64,000 nt of DNA, taken from positions 248,001 to 312,000 of the forward strand of contig VWYX01000911.1 in NCBI GenBank assembly GCA_013396525.1, read 5' to 3'. The notes under the pieces were generated by a model. The model was not told the origin of the DNA. It did no database searches and saw nothing but the letters and a program-made list of their open reading frames with translations. Shown here one piece after another: positions 40,801 to 51,782 of the stretch (positions are counted from its first letter, which is position 1; every line of letters begins with the position of its first letter). The translations under genes were made by a program, and so were the position numbers. This DNA comes from Chaetorhynchus papuensis (Eukaryota > Chordata > Aves > Passeriformes > Rhipiduridae).

Positions 40801-42647
40801 GCACTTCAGTCTGTTTGGTTATAAGAGCAGAGGTTATTAAGTGCCCACTGCTTAAATAATTTCTTTAACTCTGTTACCTCTGCTAGTTTTCTCACAGTGC
40901 TTACAATCTGTGCTTTTACATCAGTGCATATTAATTTGAGTTGTATTGGCCCAGATTTCTTTTAAATCAGATTATAAAACTGTGAAATACAAAATTATTA
41001 TGATCAGGTAATGATATTCAGAATTGAATGTCCTTAATAAAAAGTGTTTGAATTTGAACTTCTACATTTGTTCAATTCATTTTAAGATCCTGGTCTTTTT
41101 AAATAGGCAGGCTTTTATCAGAGAGTTATAGGCAAGTGACTTAGGAATATTGGATCAGCTCTGAACTGAGTACACCAACATGCTGGCTCGTGCTTTTGAC
41201 TTGGCTCCAGTGAGAAATACTTCATGTTCCACTTCACAATCTGTATCTTTGGTCAGCATTGCCCAACTGCTCACTCTTTTCATCAGCACATTGAACCATT
41301 TAAAGGAGCATCTGATTTTGAAATTGGAAAAGAACTGTCTATGTAAAAATAATTTCCTGTCCTTTTCTTTTTAAGGAAGTTGCTATGCAGCACTAAATGA
41401 ATAAGTAAATTTTATCTTACCTGCATAGTCTCCCAGAAGCACTGTGTAGAAGTTAAGATACAGTACAAAACCTCTGTGTTTACCTTTCTTGTTGTTACTT
41501 GATTATTCCCAATACTTCAGTGATAACAGTAATAGAGCACTTCATATGCAAAACCCTTGGGGTAGAGATTTGCAAACTTCTGGTGTTTGTTGCCAAGTTT
41601 ATTTTTTACAAAGCATTCTCACCCATTGCTGGGAGTACCAGCCCACACCTGAGTCTGTACCAGTCCTTTTCCATTTTGTGCTGTAGGGCAGCTTTCGAAC
41701 ATATTCAGACTTAAACTTTTCATTTGGTTTATTCATACTGCTTCTTGGTGTACCAGTTGAAGGCACTCGCCTTTTTTAATATTAATGCTTCGTCAGGTAG
41801 ACTTTAATGAAAGCTTAGGGCTATTACACATTATTGATCACATTTATTTAAAATAGATGGTGTGACCTGAAACACTTGCAGAGTTTGGTCAAGTTGGCTA
41901 AAGAACGTCCTTGTTGGGAGGGGATTTGCATTGCTGTCTGTAGGGAGGTGATTGGTATTTTCATGCCAGGGTCATTTCTGGTGGAGTTCAGGTTGTGCCT
42001 TGGTAGGGGGGCAGGCTGGAAACTTGGGAAGAAAATCCCACTGTGTCTGCAGGATCAGAGTGGTGGGGTTTGGTACAGACAGGTAGAGACCTCTGGGAAA
42101 CAAGTTTAACAAATACACTGTGGAAAAAGATTCTTGGGGCATCTCAAGTGGGAGATGCACAGTGGATAGAAGACCTCCCAAGAATACCATGGGAGTGGAG
42201 ACTCCCAAGAGTCATTATTTCCGAAGTAATTTTGTGACTAAGGAGGATTTAATTTCTCTGAAGGTACTTCAGCTTGCATCTGAAACATGACTGTTCTCCT
42301 TTCATTCTAGGTATTCCGCAAATATGCATTTTTAATTTTTTAAAATGAAACCAGATAGTAGTAACAATCAGTTACAATATTTGTTGATGCACTTTTTAGC
42401 CTTTTTGTACACCTTTTACGCTTGCCTCCAATATATTTATTACTTGCATGCAGTGTTTTCTTTGTTTCTGGTTTGGTGCTTAAGCCCTTAGTGTGAGCCC
42501 CAGCTAGACTGTAAAATCTCCTTCAGCAGCTTGCTTATGCTTGTGGCATTAACCTTTCTGCAGGGGGTTGTGATGTTTATTTACAAAATTCCAGTTTTCC
42601 ACTTACAAATAGAATATTATTAAGAGAGTCTTCTTTTTGCCAATTAG

Positions 42648-42737
42648 GTCAAAGTCCTAAAATTTTAAGACCTAAACCACATGGTTTAGAGCGAACTGAT
42701 TCACAAACCATAGGTGACTTTACTACAAGAAGAAAGG
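42648..42737 (+). CDS. GAB1: GAB1 exon 7: 30-residue in-frame cassette
   Basis: This 90-nt exon adds GQSPKILRPKPHGLERTDSQ and a short basic tail (residues 525-554). The same 30-residue insertion separates the long (724 aa) and short (694 aa) human isoforms, so this is very likely an alternatively spliced cassette here too. Entry and exit are both phase 1, so skipping preserves the frame. The acceptor has a pyrimidine-rich tract (TCTTCTTTTTGCCAATTAG) and the donor is GTATGT, weaker than GTAAGT, in keeping with optional use. The segment is basic and contains no tyrosine. Conservation between this species and mammals suggests the insertion is functional, though its role is not established by the sequence. 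Confidence 0.93.
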
Positions 42738-44501
42738 GTATGTACTTTAGCACTGTATGTATATGGAGCTTTATAAAAATAAGTGAAGCAAAAATTAAGA
42801 AAACTGTTATTTTAGAGTAATTTTAAGTCTGGCATATTCTTTTCTGTTATAGTCTAAGGTCATGGATGCATTTTCCATGCCAAACAACCAGTTTCCTGTA
42901 TAAAGAATTAAAGAATTTCTGGCTTGAACAGTGCATGGAAACTTTTCTTTGATATTAACATGGGTGTTCTGATCTCTTAAGTTGTAGCTGTTCATATTTT
43001 GGATTGACTTTTGTCTGTTGATGTAGAAGCAAGTATATAATAACTCATAAATTGTACATAATAACTCTTAAGTTACTTGAAATAGCTTTTGTTAGGCAAT
43101 AACCTGAAATCACAGTTCACTTAGTTCTCCTGAAATGAAGCAAAATATTGATCTTCTGATTATATACTAGTACAGACATCTATTTATGCATCTTAATGAG
43201 GATTGCAATTAATTTGAGGGGCTTTATTGAAGGTGCTGAATTCGTGCATTGTATAGTTACAAGAAGTAGAGAAGATTATGAACAATGTTAAAAAATCTCT
43301 CAGAAATACCACTGATTGTTACCTTTGGGTTTTAAAGCCCATTGCAACTGGATGAAATATTTCTGCTGTTCTTGGTGGGCTTTGGACAAAGTCCTGGCTC
43401 TGTCTCTGCTGCAGCAGTACCTTGCCCACTGTTTATCCCTGCCAGGTAGTCTCAGACCTTTACAGAGGACTTGAGCCAAGCTGATCAATTTTTGTGTCAG
43501 TCGTGCTTTAGTATCATCTTGCCTATGTCACATTCAGTTCTGTCACTACATGCCTGACACTTGATCTTAGTGAACCTGCCACGAGGCAGAAAACTCATGG
43601 TGGAAAGGGGCAGAAGGAGAGAAAGGGCTGTTTTTATTACGACATTGCATCTTGTTTTCTGAAAACAGTTTTAGGGAGGATAAAGTTGACAGCAGTTTGA
43701 CTCTGTGATACTTTTTTCCACAAGTCTTTCTATACTTTTTTTTTCTAATGTTTGAGAGGGGTGAGACATATAAGCTGGAGGGAGGGATAATGTGTTTCTT
43801 GCTAATAGGCTATTTGTGGTTCTGTTCTGAAAATGGAATTTTAAAATGGCACTTTTTTTGAGAGCAGTGATAGCTGTCGTGAGCGGCACATTGCTCTGCG
43901 TGACTGCGGATGAGCACTGAAGTGAGCCAGGCTCTTCCTGCTCTTGGCTCATTTCTCACTTTTGCAGACTTAGTCTTAGCTGCAGGTTCTGCCCACACCT
44001 GGAGCTGTGAAACCTCACCAGTAAGGGCACATGTACACAGCGAGGGCAGAGTTTGCATTATAGCAACTGGCCCTGAGCCAGGAAAAGTCCCCCGAGTTGG
44101 CTCTGCTGAAGCAGCCCATCAGCCCTGTCCTGGGCTTGCCACCTCAACAAGTCATCACGGCAGAATGAGGACAGAACACGATGCTGCCACTTTCAGAATC
44201 TCTTTTCAAAACAGAATTACTACATACAAGTGTATGCTGCAAAATTCGGAAATTGCAGTGGGTTTTTTTTAATGTTATATCTTAATTTTTTTAATTGATG
44301 TTTCTTTTCATTACCTGGAAAGATTAAAAGCATAGGTTAATATATTGTGTCTTTCTGAAAATGGAACAGTGTCTCCTTTTCCTTACTACTATTTACACTT
44401 TGAAAGATAGAGGTTTTTTCTGTATTTAGGCTGTGAAAAGCTATTAAATTTAAATTTGTCTGGAATTTTCTGTGCTTTAAGATTGTCTGTTTCTTACATA
44501 G
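42738..44501 (+). other. GAB1: GAB1 intron 7
   Basis: This 1.76-kb intron separates the cassette from exon 8. A patch at about 43860-44190 is slightly GC-richer and open on both strands, but no homology is recognisable. Nothing else is seen. Confidence 0.8.
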
Positions 44502-44595
44502 CAAAACCAGCTCCACTAGAAATAAAACCTCTGCCTGAATGGGAAGAATTACAAGCCCCAGTTAGATCTCCTATCACCAGAAGCTTTGCACGAGA
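44502..44595 (+). CDS. GAB1: GAB1 exon 8: proline-rich linker
   Basis: This exon encodes residues 555-585 plus two bases of codon 586, reading AKPAPLEIKPLPEWEELQ and then APVRSPITRSFAR. It matches human GAB1 except that the first residue is Ala instead of Val. It links the MET/GRB2-binding region to the C-terminal signalling tail. The acceptor follows TTTCTTACATAG and the donor is GTAAGT. It can be joined in frame to exon 7 or directly to exon 6. The terminal GA is completed by the first base of exon 9, where two acceptors compete. Confidence 0.96.
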
Positions 44596-44927
44596 GTAAG
44601 TTTCTTGGCTTTTCCTCACTCAGATTAATCATTTTTGTTGACTAGAGTGTTACTAAATGTGTGTACATCTGTATCATATTTTTAGCTTGAAGTTTCCTTT
44701 GGAAATGTGTGCATATGTGTGTGTGTGTATCTGTGCATTGAAATAAAGTGTGTCCGTGTGAATTTTTATTGTGATATTAAATATAAGGGACTGTTTATAA
44801 TCAAAAGATGTGACACTCTAGTAAACTTGAATGAAAATTTCAGCTCTAATATGCTTATTTTTGTTGTTTACCAGGAGGTTTAAGATATTCGAGATGTATT
44901 GTTTGTAAAATAATTCCTGGTAATTAG
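44596..44927 (+). other. GAB1: GAB1 intron 8
   Basis: This 332-bp intron has a short GT-rich run near 44710-44730 and an unusually poor pyrimidine tract before its proximal acceptor (TAATTAG at 44921-44927). Confidence 0.85.
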
Positions 44928-45051
44928 CTCCTCCAGGTTTCCCGTGTCTCCCAGACCGGATTCAGTTCATAGCACAACTTCCAGCAGTGACTCCCACGAC
45001 AGTGAAGAGAATTATGTATCCATGAACCCAAATCAGTCCACTGAAGACCCA
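44928..45051 (+). CDS. GAB1: GAB1 exon 9: third PI3K YxxM site
   Basis: This exon encodes residues 586-627. It begins SSRFPVSPRPDSVHSTTSSS after the shared Asp and contains NYVSMNPN. Tyr615 lies in YVSM, matching human Tyr589 (short-form numbering) in YVPM; the PI3-kinase p85 consensus YxxM is kept although Pro becomes Ser. The serine-rich stretch is typical of this part of GAB proteins. I chose the acceptor at 44926-44927 because it reproduces the conserved RDSSRF junction. A second AG at 44935-44936 would also keep the frame and drop three residues. The donor is GTATGT and the exon ends in phase 0. Confidence 0.95.
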
Positions 45052-45836
45052 GTATGTAAAATCTACGTCTTAACTATTCTCTTCCTGTGCAGTCCTTACT
45101 TTAAATCATGCAAACACAGATCCTTCACTCAACATCACTCCCTTTATACTTCTAGATCAACAGAATGATAAAAATCTCCATAGCAAAGCTGTAATTTTGG
45201 TAGGATTTCACTGAAGAAGTTAAAAGCATAAAGAGAATGCTTGATATACATATCTATTATATAAAACAGTTCGAGACATGACTTTTTTCCACCTCTTTCC
45301 TAGAATCTGCCCCTTCTTTGTACTTGCTTGTCCTTGGGCTATGCACCAGTTCAGTACTATGACATAAAGGGAAACAAATTGTCCTTAGGACCTCTGAAAC
45401 ATGCTTAAAAAAACTGTATTAAGAGGACATCTTCCAAGAAATGTAGAAGGAACAGGGGGAAAAAAGGATTGATACTTGTTGTATACATTCTACAAAAACT
45501 GAACCATATGTATTTTATTAGGCTTCTTTCAAAGAAGAGGATAGAAGGAGTCTTTGTGTATTGAGTGTCTGTATTTTTTCCCCTTTGGGGGAGAATTTTC
45601 TCAGATAATGGAGCTTCAGATACTCAGCATGGACTGCAGCTAGTTAGGAAAAGTTAATGATGCAAACTGTGGTTTTTCTTTGGTGAGGGGAAGGAGAGAG
45701 AGAAAAAGAAGACCCCATAGCATTAGTTTTAAGGAAGACAATAGCAGTAGACTTAGGCCTAAACTAAAATGTGATTTAGAATATGCGTGAAACACTGGAG
45801 AAAAACCTGTATCTTGAGCTCAGCTTTTTGTCCAGT

Positions 45837-45957
45837 ATAGAATCATAGAATGGTTTGGATTGGAAGGGACCTTAAAGATCATCTTGTTCCAACCTCCCAT
45901 GCCATGGGCAGGGACACCTTCCACTAGACTGGGTTGTTCAAAGCCCCATCCAGCCTA
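45837..45957 (-). mobile_element. CR1 LINE 3' end (antisense)
   Basis: ATAGAATCATAGAATGGTTT, GGATTGGAAGGGACCTTAAA and GATCATCTTGTTCCAACC are the reverse complement of the terminal avian CR1 sequence, with little divergence. It runs on to the GGGCAGGGACACCTTCCACT segment before truncation. The low divergence suggests a relatively young copy compared with the others here. Confidence 0.93.
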
Positions 45958-46039
45958 TTCGGTGCATTCACATGTTTGGGTTCTTAGTAGGGAATACAGC
46001 AGCAGCTTTCATCTTTAAATCATTTATGTATGACCTTCT

Positions 46040-46420
46040 TTGGGGAGGGCCTGTCTAGCACCTTTTTTGTTCTGTTTGTGTGTCTGCCTTCTTTTATGGC
46101 ATGTGCTGGCCCATCTCACTGCCCCTGGACTCCCCTCGCAATGCTGTTCGCTTCCCTGTCCCCTGCTGCTCTGGATCCCCTCCCAGTCTCCTGCAATGTC
46201 CCTGCCCCCCAGCTCACCACTGCTGCCTCTGGGTGCCGCGTCCCAGGTCCCCCTCGTGCCGTTCCCCACAGGAGCTCTGGCGAGGTGCAGGCTCCGGAGC
46301 CTGCGGAGCGCCCCAAGCTGTGCATTGTGCCGTGCCTGGCAGTGCTTCCCAGGGGAAAGGCACCGGGCTTGGGGGAGCTGCTGATGTTAAATCTTAGCCC
46401 CTCTCTTGCAAGGGCCATTG
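46040..46420. other. Unassigned GC-rich block in GAB1 intron 9
   Basis: Roughly 380 bp of markedly higher GC, with CpGs concentrated at 46230-46330, inside an AT-rich intron. All three forward frames and one reverse frame stay open over much of it, as expected of GC-rich DNA poor in stop codons. No protein, RNA or repeat family is recognised. Confidence 0.5.
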
Positions 46421-48003
46421 GTAAGTAATGGGTGGTGTCCCGTTCCACAGGTGCAAGAAACATCCCATTTTACCCCAGGGATTAGCCCCACCCGGGCCCA
46501 CAGTTCTCCCTGCACACTTCAACCCGCAGGTTCCTGCCGATTCTTACGGCTGTTCCAGGGGCTTAACTCTCATGCCAAGATGGTACAATTAATGCCCCAG
46601 CTCATTAATATCTTCTGTTTGCTTGCACTGCTCCTTCTTTAAGGTTGTTCTGCAGACTTCCTTTTGGTTTCATTTGCGTGTATTTATTTCCTAATGCATA
46701 TGTTCTGCCTGCCTAGTATGTTTGAAATAACATATTATTTTTTGTTTAAAGAGTAACAGCTTTTTAAATTTGTGCTGGAAACATTGATACAGAATCTGAT
46801 TTTTGTGTGTTTAATATGCAGAAATTTGTTCAGTGAATTTGAGCAACAAAAACAAACTTCATATCAGTTGTTTGTGTTTGTCCTGGTTACTACTTCATAT
46901 TAAATGAGTTGGACAATACAGATATAATGGATAACTTCAATTTAAAAAGCCCATCCCACTGAGCTTTAACCCATAAAATATTTTATTTCCTAAAGAACCA
47001 GAACATTTCCAGATATCTCACAGCCTTTGTTTTTAAAATCTGACAATTACATAGACTTTCTGAGAACTTTTATTTGTTCCAACTCTATCTTAGCAAGGAG
47101 TCCATATTTCTTCATCTTTTTCTGTCATCAGCTATGAAGCATCTTGTTTGGACGTGTCATACTTCTGTTTTATTTAATAAAATCAGCAATATTCTGCTTT
47201 TTCTTTCAAGTTGCTCTCAGCCTTACCCTTCTGTCTTTCCTTCTGCCTTCCTCTTCATTTTTTGCTGACTGCTGCCCTCTGTCTTCCTGTTTTTTCTTTA
47301 TCTTTTAGAGAAGAGTCCTTCTATTGTACTGTTCCTATAACACCTGTTAAGAGGGAGGGATCAGGCTGGGAGAGGACAGAGGAGGTGAGGTTGTAAAAGT
47401 CTGGGCTAATTGAAATTTAGGTACATGCAATGCAACTTCAGTTCAGGCAGCCCCACACATATTTTCCAAAGTTTAAATATTTTGATCTTGTCAATTGAAC
47501 AATACTCTGATTTTCAACTTAATCATGATGACTTTTGAATGAAATGTAAAAGTTTCATTTGAAGCTTTGCCACTACTGTAAAGACGGAATTATTGTAGGC
47601 ATTTAACAACAATTTAAGGAAATAAAAAAGTTTGTGCTTAAGTAATGCTAAATTTGAGATATGACAACTACGTTTTAAAAGAACAAAACATGCTCTGTTC
47701 TCATTTAATGATGTGAAGGGGACATTAAATGGAAGGCACAGATGGGTTTGGTGGCAACCTTAAATTTGGGGGGTGGTCTTCGGGTTTTTTCTTCCCATTG
47801 GCTTTTGACTCTGTCCCAGTTTTGACATAGAATGTATCCCCCTGCCATACAGGGTCAATGAAATTTGCATGATTTAAGTGATTGCAAGAGTCTCGGTCAT
47901 TTCCTTAACGTTTTAAATTTTGGCAGTTTATAGTAAGCATATTTGATAATGAGGACCGCTAGTTGCACATTTGTAGCTGAGGTTGTTTATATTATGATTT
48001 CAG

Positions 48004-48126
48004 AATTTGTTTGGAAGCAACAGCCTCGATGGAGGAAGCAGCCCTATGGTAAAACCTAAAGGAGATAAACAAGTGGAATATTTAGATCTGGACCTAGATT
48101 CGGGAAAGTCTACCCCACCTCGTAAG
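48004..48126 (+). CDS. GAB1: GAB1 exon 10: first SHP2-binding tyrosine
   Basis: This exon encodes residues 628-668, starting NLFGSNSLDGGSSPMVKPKG. Tyr653 in VEYLDLDLDSGKS corresponds to human Tyr627, one of the two phosphotyrosines that engage the tandem SH2 domains of the phosphatase SHP2 (PTPN11) and are needed for sustained ERK activation. The only difference from human in this exon is Val for Ile643. The acceptor is ATTTCAG and the donor GTAAGC. Phase 0 at both ends. The next intron is only 194 bp and has no in-frame stop. Confidence 0.97.
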
Positions 48127-48320
48127 GTAAGCAGATGTTCAGCTCTTGCAGTTCTGCCATCAGGAGCTCAAAATTGCCTTCAGCAAGATCATCTTAATGG
48201 TCATTTCTCAAATGGGTGTTGGACCTTTCAGAGAAACCTGTGCTTGTTCTGTACCTGTTTGGGACATCTACTTGCTCTTTTGTTGTTAGTTGATTTGAAC
48301 TTGTTTCTCACTGTTCCCAG

Positions 48321-48479
48321 AAAAAGAGCAGTGGCTCGGGCAGCAGCGTGGCGGACGAGAGGGTTGATTACGTTGTGGTGGACCAGCAGAAAACGCTGGC
48401 CCTGAAGAGCACGCGGGAGGCGTGGACTGATGGCAGACAGTCTACGGAGTCCGAGACGCCCACGAAAAGCGTGAAGTGA
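48321..48479 (+). CDS. GAB1: GAB1 exon 11: C-terminus, second SHP2 tyrosine, stop
   Basis: This last coding exon encodes residues 669-720 and a TGA stop at 48477-48479. It reads KKSSGSGSSVADERVDYVVV and ends SETPTKSVK, almost identical to human. Tyr685 in DYVVVDQQ equals human Tyr659, the second SHP2 site. With exon 10 it forms the bisphosphoryl activation motif that opens SHP2. The acceptor is GTTCCCAG. The exon continues into the 3'UTR. It is GC-richer than the surroundings, with several CpGs, consistent with strong coding constraint. No frameshift or premature stop is seen anywhere in the ten exons. Confidence 0.97.
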   Translation, partial: KKSSGSGSSVADERVDYVVVDQQKTLALKSTREAWTDGRQSTESETPTKSVK

Positions 48480-48692
48480 AAACACTGCCTTGTCTTCAAA
48501 GAACGGAGAGAAGTGAATTTTGAAGACTCACAGAACCACAATGGCGGTGTTGTTCGGCTGTACAGTACCTGATTCCCCGGGGTGGGAATCAGTTCTTCAC
48601 CGAATAGGATGGAAGCCAAAGGACACTTTGAATATATCAAAGGAACTTTAAGATCATGAATTGGCTCTGTGGTGTCTGGAAAAATCACAGCC

Positions 48693-48700
48693 TGTAAATA
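48693..48700 (+). promoter_or_regulatory. Pumilio response element (TGTAAATA)
   Basis: This is a perfect match to the UGUANAUA recognition sequence of Pumilio proteins, 214 nt after the GAB1 stop. A second perfect match, TGTAGATA, is at 48906-48913. Pumilio binding usually lowers mRNA stability or translation. The function here is inferred from the motif only. Confidence 0.45.
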
Positions 48701-48905
48701 ACATGTAAAATAATATTACTTAGCCTTCAGAAAACCTTTTGTTCTGTAGTTAACGCATTTGTAGTATTACCACATTTATGCACTTTTTCAGTTACAATGT
48801 TGGTTCAGGTATTCCCAGTTAGTGTACCTTAATGCCTAATTCATCTGGAGAATTCTTTTTTCCTTACACTACTATTCCTTACAATGTTAGGTTAATTAAG
48901 CTACA

Positions 48906-48913
48906 TGTAGATA
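48906..48913 (+). promoter_or_regulatory. Pumilio response element (TGTAGATA)
   Basis: Second UGUANAUA match in the proximal GAB1 3'UTR, about 205 nt after the first. Two closely spaced copies make a chance origin less likely, but the region is AT-rich. Confidence 0.4.
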
Positions 48914-50187
48914 TGGAAATTAATATTTGAACTTCATTTTAACAACTCAAAATTGATTTTGCAGAAATACTTTCACAATTGAATAATCTACTTGAAATGC
49001 CAAGAGACGACCGTTAGTTACATACTTGTTTATATTTAATACACACAAGATTATTTGGAAGTCTACAGGTTACCTTCCTAACAAAAAATTGCTGTGAGTT
49101 AATAATAATGAACTGTACTGGGTTTAGACCTAAAATCCTGGCTTATATGTTAGTTGTTAGTGATGGAACTTCTATTGTATTTTATTAATGACAGTGTTCT
49201 GTGTTCAATGGGTGAAGATTCTGCAGGGTGGGATCTTACACTTTCAAAGACTGAATAATTAAATGTCAAGTAAGCCTGCAAACCACTGATGGCATGCAGT
49301 AATATTGTGATCTCACACTTATTAACAAAAAATAACCTTTATATTATTTACAGAAGGTAGAGTATATAAATCAGGTACGTACCAAGCACTGTTGTGCTAA
49401 TACACTGATCAGGTTTAGACAATGAGCTTTAGTTTTGTACTGTTTAGAAGTTCTAATGTCAGTTTTCAGTTCAACATTAATGGGACAGTTTGACATTCAC
49501 TTTTTGTAGTGCTAGCAAAATACTGTGATTTTGAATTAGACATTAATTCAAATGGAAATACTATGTTTTGACACCATAGTGCCGTTCTTATGAGCTCTGT
49601 TTTACTTTAATCTCCTGCTTGGCCTTATATTTAAATCCCTATGCAACTGATATTTTATATCTCTGTTTTTAAAAATTAGATAATATACCGAAATGATCCC
49701 CTTGTAAACCACTTGTTGCTCTTTCCTGGTACAGGATTTTAAGCTCTGTATACTGTGATCCTTTATTTTACTATGCCAGTTCCAAATAATAATCTGCCTT
49801 GGTTTAGAAACATTTTTTGTTATTTGGAAGAAGATAGAGTTCTTTAAATACGTGAATGAGTTAGGTCTAGAGAGAAAACTTACTAACACTTTTATTTTAT
49901 ACAAATGCCCTCAAGTTTGTGGTTGGTTTCATTTTCCTGCCCAATTGTCTTATTTTGTCCAGATCATTTAAAAGTTGAGCATAAAGCTGCATTGCTTTCT
50001 GGCATGTTGGCCTTTGTACTGTGCCTAATCTACCATCGGTTGTTTCTCTCCCCTCACAGCCACAATCTACAGTATGTAAATTATCTTATTCTTAACAAAG
50101 GTTCTTTTTAAATTAGTAATATTTTGATGCTTTGAATGTTCATTTTAAAAAAGAAACTAAACACAATGCATTTTGAGGTGAATTTTA

Positions 50188-50193
50188 AATAAA
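50188..50193 (+). promoter_or_regulatory. GAB1: Candidate proximal poly(A) signal
   Basis: AATAAA about 1.7 kb after the GAB1 stop, followed by T- and GT-containing sequence (GTTCGGTTTTGATGTGT). It could serve as a proximal polyadenylation site. Confidence 0.4.
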
Positions 50194-51744
50194 TCAAGTT
50201 GTTCGGTTTTGATGTGTAAACTCTGTCCTGTGAAGCAGCAAACAGATGCCAGTGTGCCTGGGAAGGTGCCTGGATTCCAACCACACTTTGTCAGAATTGT
50301 AGATTACCTCCTAGTACCTCTCAAAAAGCAAATGTACAGCTAGAATAATTTTCAACATGAATCTCTGACTTAAAACTCTGCACCAAAAAGCCAAATAATG
50401 TGAATTCCCAGTCTTCTGGGAGCCAGGAGCAGTGATGTGCCTGAAAGAATCAGTCTCCTAGGCTGGCCTCTCTTGCTGAGCTAGTGATAGAAGGTGAGTT
50501 TGCTCTAAGTTTGCTGATATCAGTCCTTAGTTTACAGATTACACTTACTCTTTCTTCATTTAAAATTTGGCAGGATTTATATAACATAAATTTTTATTAT
50601 GATTGAGAATCCATTCTTAATTTCTGGGCTTTTTCCCTTTATTTTGTTAAGGAAAACAGGAGTTTCCACACTGTACAGACAGTGTCACATTTTCTAAGTA
50701 GCAGTCTACAATTCTTCTTTAATTAGATTTCCAAGCTGTTTTCTCCCCCATATTCCAGTAATACATTTTCCGTACTTACATGCTGTCCGTGGTACATTCA
50801 GAATCAGAGGCATGATACTAACTTTTGATGATACATCTCATTTTCACCAGTGAAGCTACAGGGGCTTCACTGTGCAGATGTGTCTGAGCTCTTGGATGTT
50901 CTAAGGATGTGAATATAAAATTGAAAATGTGACTCCTAAAGTTGGAGGTGGTAGAAAGCAAGCAAAACTGATATTAGCCCTGTGTCACTTCCAGTTAATA
51001 GATTTGAAAGGACACTCTAGTTGGAGGAAAGCTGGTGGAAACTCCAGTAGATACTGGTGCAGAAGTCATTTGTCAGTGTTGCTTGACAAGTGTTCTTTTT
51101 TCAAATAGGTGAGTTTTTTCTAGTTTCACTCGAACTACATGTTACCAGTTGCAGAGACAGTTTTCATTGCTGTATGTGTCATTATAAATTGCAAATATAT
51201 ATGTGCAATATGTCTTTTACAAATACACAACATCTTGCTCTTAAAAATCAAAGAAAACTTGGTGCCTTGTGCACTAAGATTGACTTGAGAGGTGATTTGG
51301 TATCACTCCATGGTGTGATCTGAACATTTCATTATCTGGTAAGTACCAGTGGCCACACTTTTACACACTGTGACATAATCACTATTACCTCATGAAGTGG
51401 AAGTGCAAACATGGCTGCTCCGTTCCACTAAAACTTTGTAATGTGACGTTGAGAAAAGGTGAAAATGTGATCATTAGTCTTCTTTCTTTACTGAGATTTG
51501 TATTTATGCAAAAAATAATAACAATCCATGCGTGTATGACAGTTGTGACATAGTGCCACACTTAAGGAGTACAGACAAATTACAGTACAGCTGTTTTGAT
51601 TAAGTAATTTAGAATTCATCGCTCCTTGTAGCTAATGAGGGAGCGATGGACACCCCTGTAGCTTTCACAGTGCACCAAGAGCCAAGCAAGATTTTTATCA
51701 AAGTGAAATTTAAGTTTAGCTATTACTGCAGCAGTAAATTTTTA

Positions 51745-51781
<37 letters not shown>
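51745..51781. repeat. Compound (TG)n(TA)n microsatellite
   Basis: Eight TG units running into about ten TA units, probably within the GAB1 3'UTR. Confidence 0.97.

Positions 51782-51782
<1 letters not shown>

Larger units (their letters stand above)
31019..42647 (+). other. GAB1: GAB1 intron 6
   Basis: This 11.6-kb intron lies upstream of the cassette exon. Named contents are four tandem copies of ACTGA (32161-32180), a CA microsatellite (32732-32775), a MIR-like SINE fragment (about 35636-35720, antisense), a degenerate TTAGGG-like array followed by a T run (37489-37536), and a second MIR-like fragment (about 40660-40800, antisense). Nothing else I can assign; all open frames are short and non-homologous. 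Confidence 0.85.
45052..48003 (+). other. GAB1: GAB1 intron 9
   Basis: This 2.95-kb intron holds an antisense CR1 LINE 3' end (45837-45957), followed after about 80 bp by a GC- and CpG-enriched block (about 46040-46420). That block is open in all three forward frames and one reverse frame and matches no gene I recognise. The rest is AT-rich and empty. Confidence 0.85.

Noticed and set aside
45001..45168. Read-through of GAB1 exon 9 into intron 9
   Set aside because: The frame stops after about 40 intronic codons and no poly(A) signal is close, so an intronic-polyadenylation isoform is not supported.
46030..46463. Overlapping 105-132 residue frames in GAB1 intron 9
   Set aside because: Mutually overlapping, Pro/Ala/Cys-rich from base composition and without homology; kept only as an unassigned GC block.
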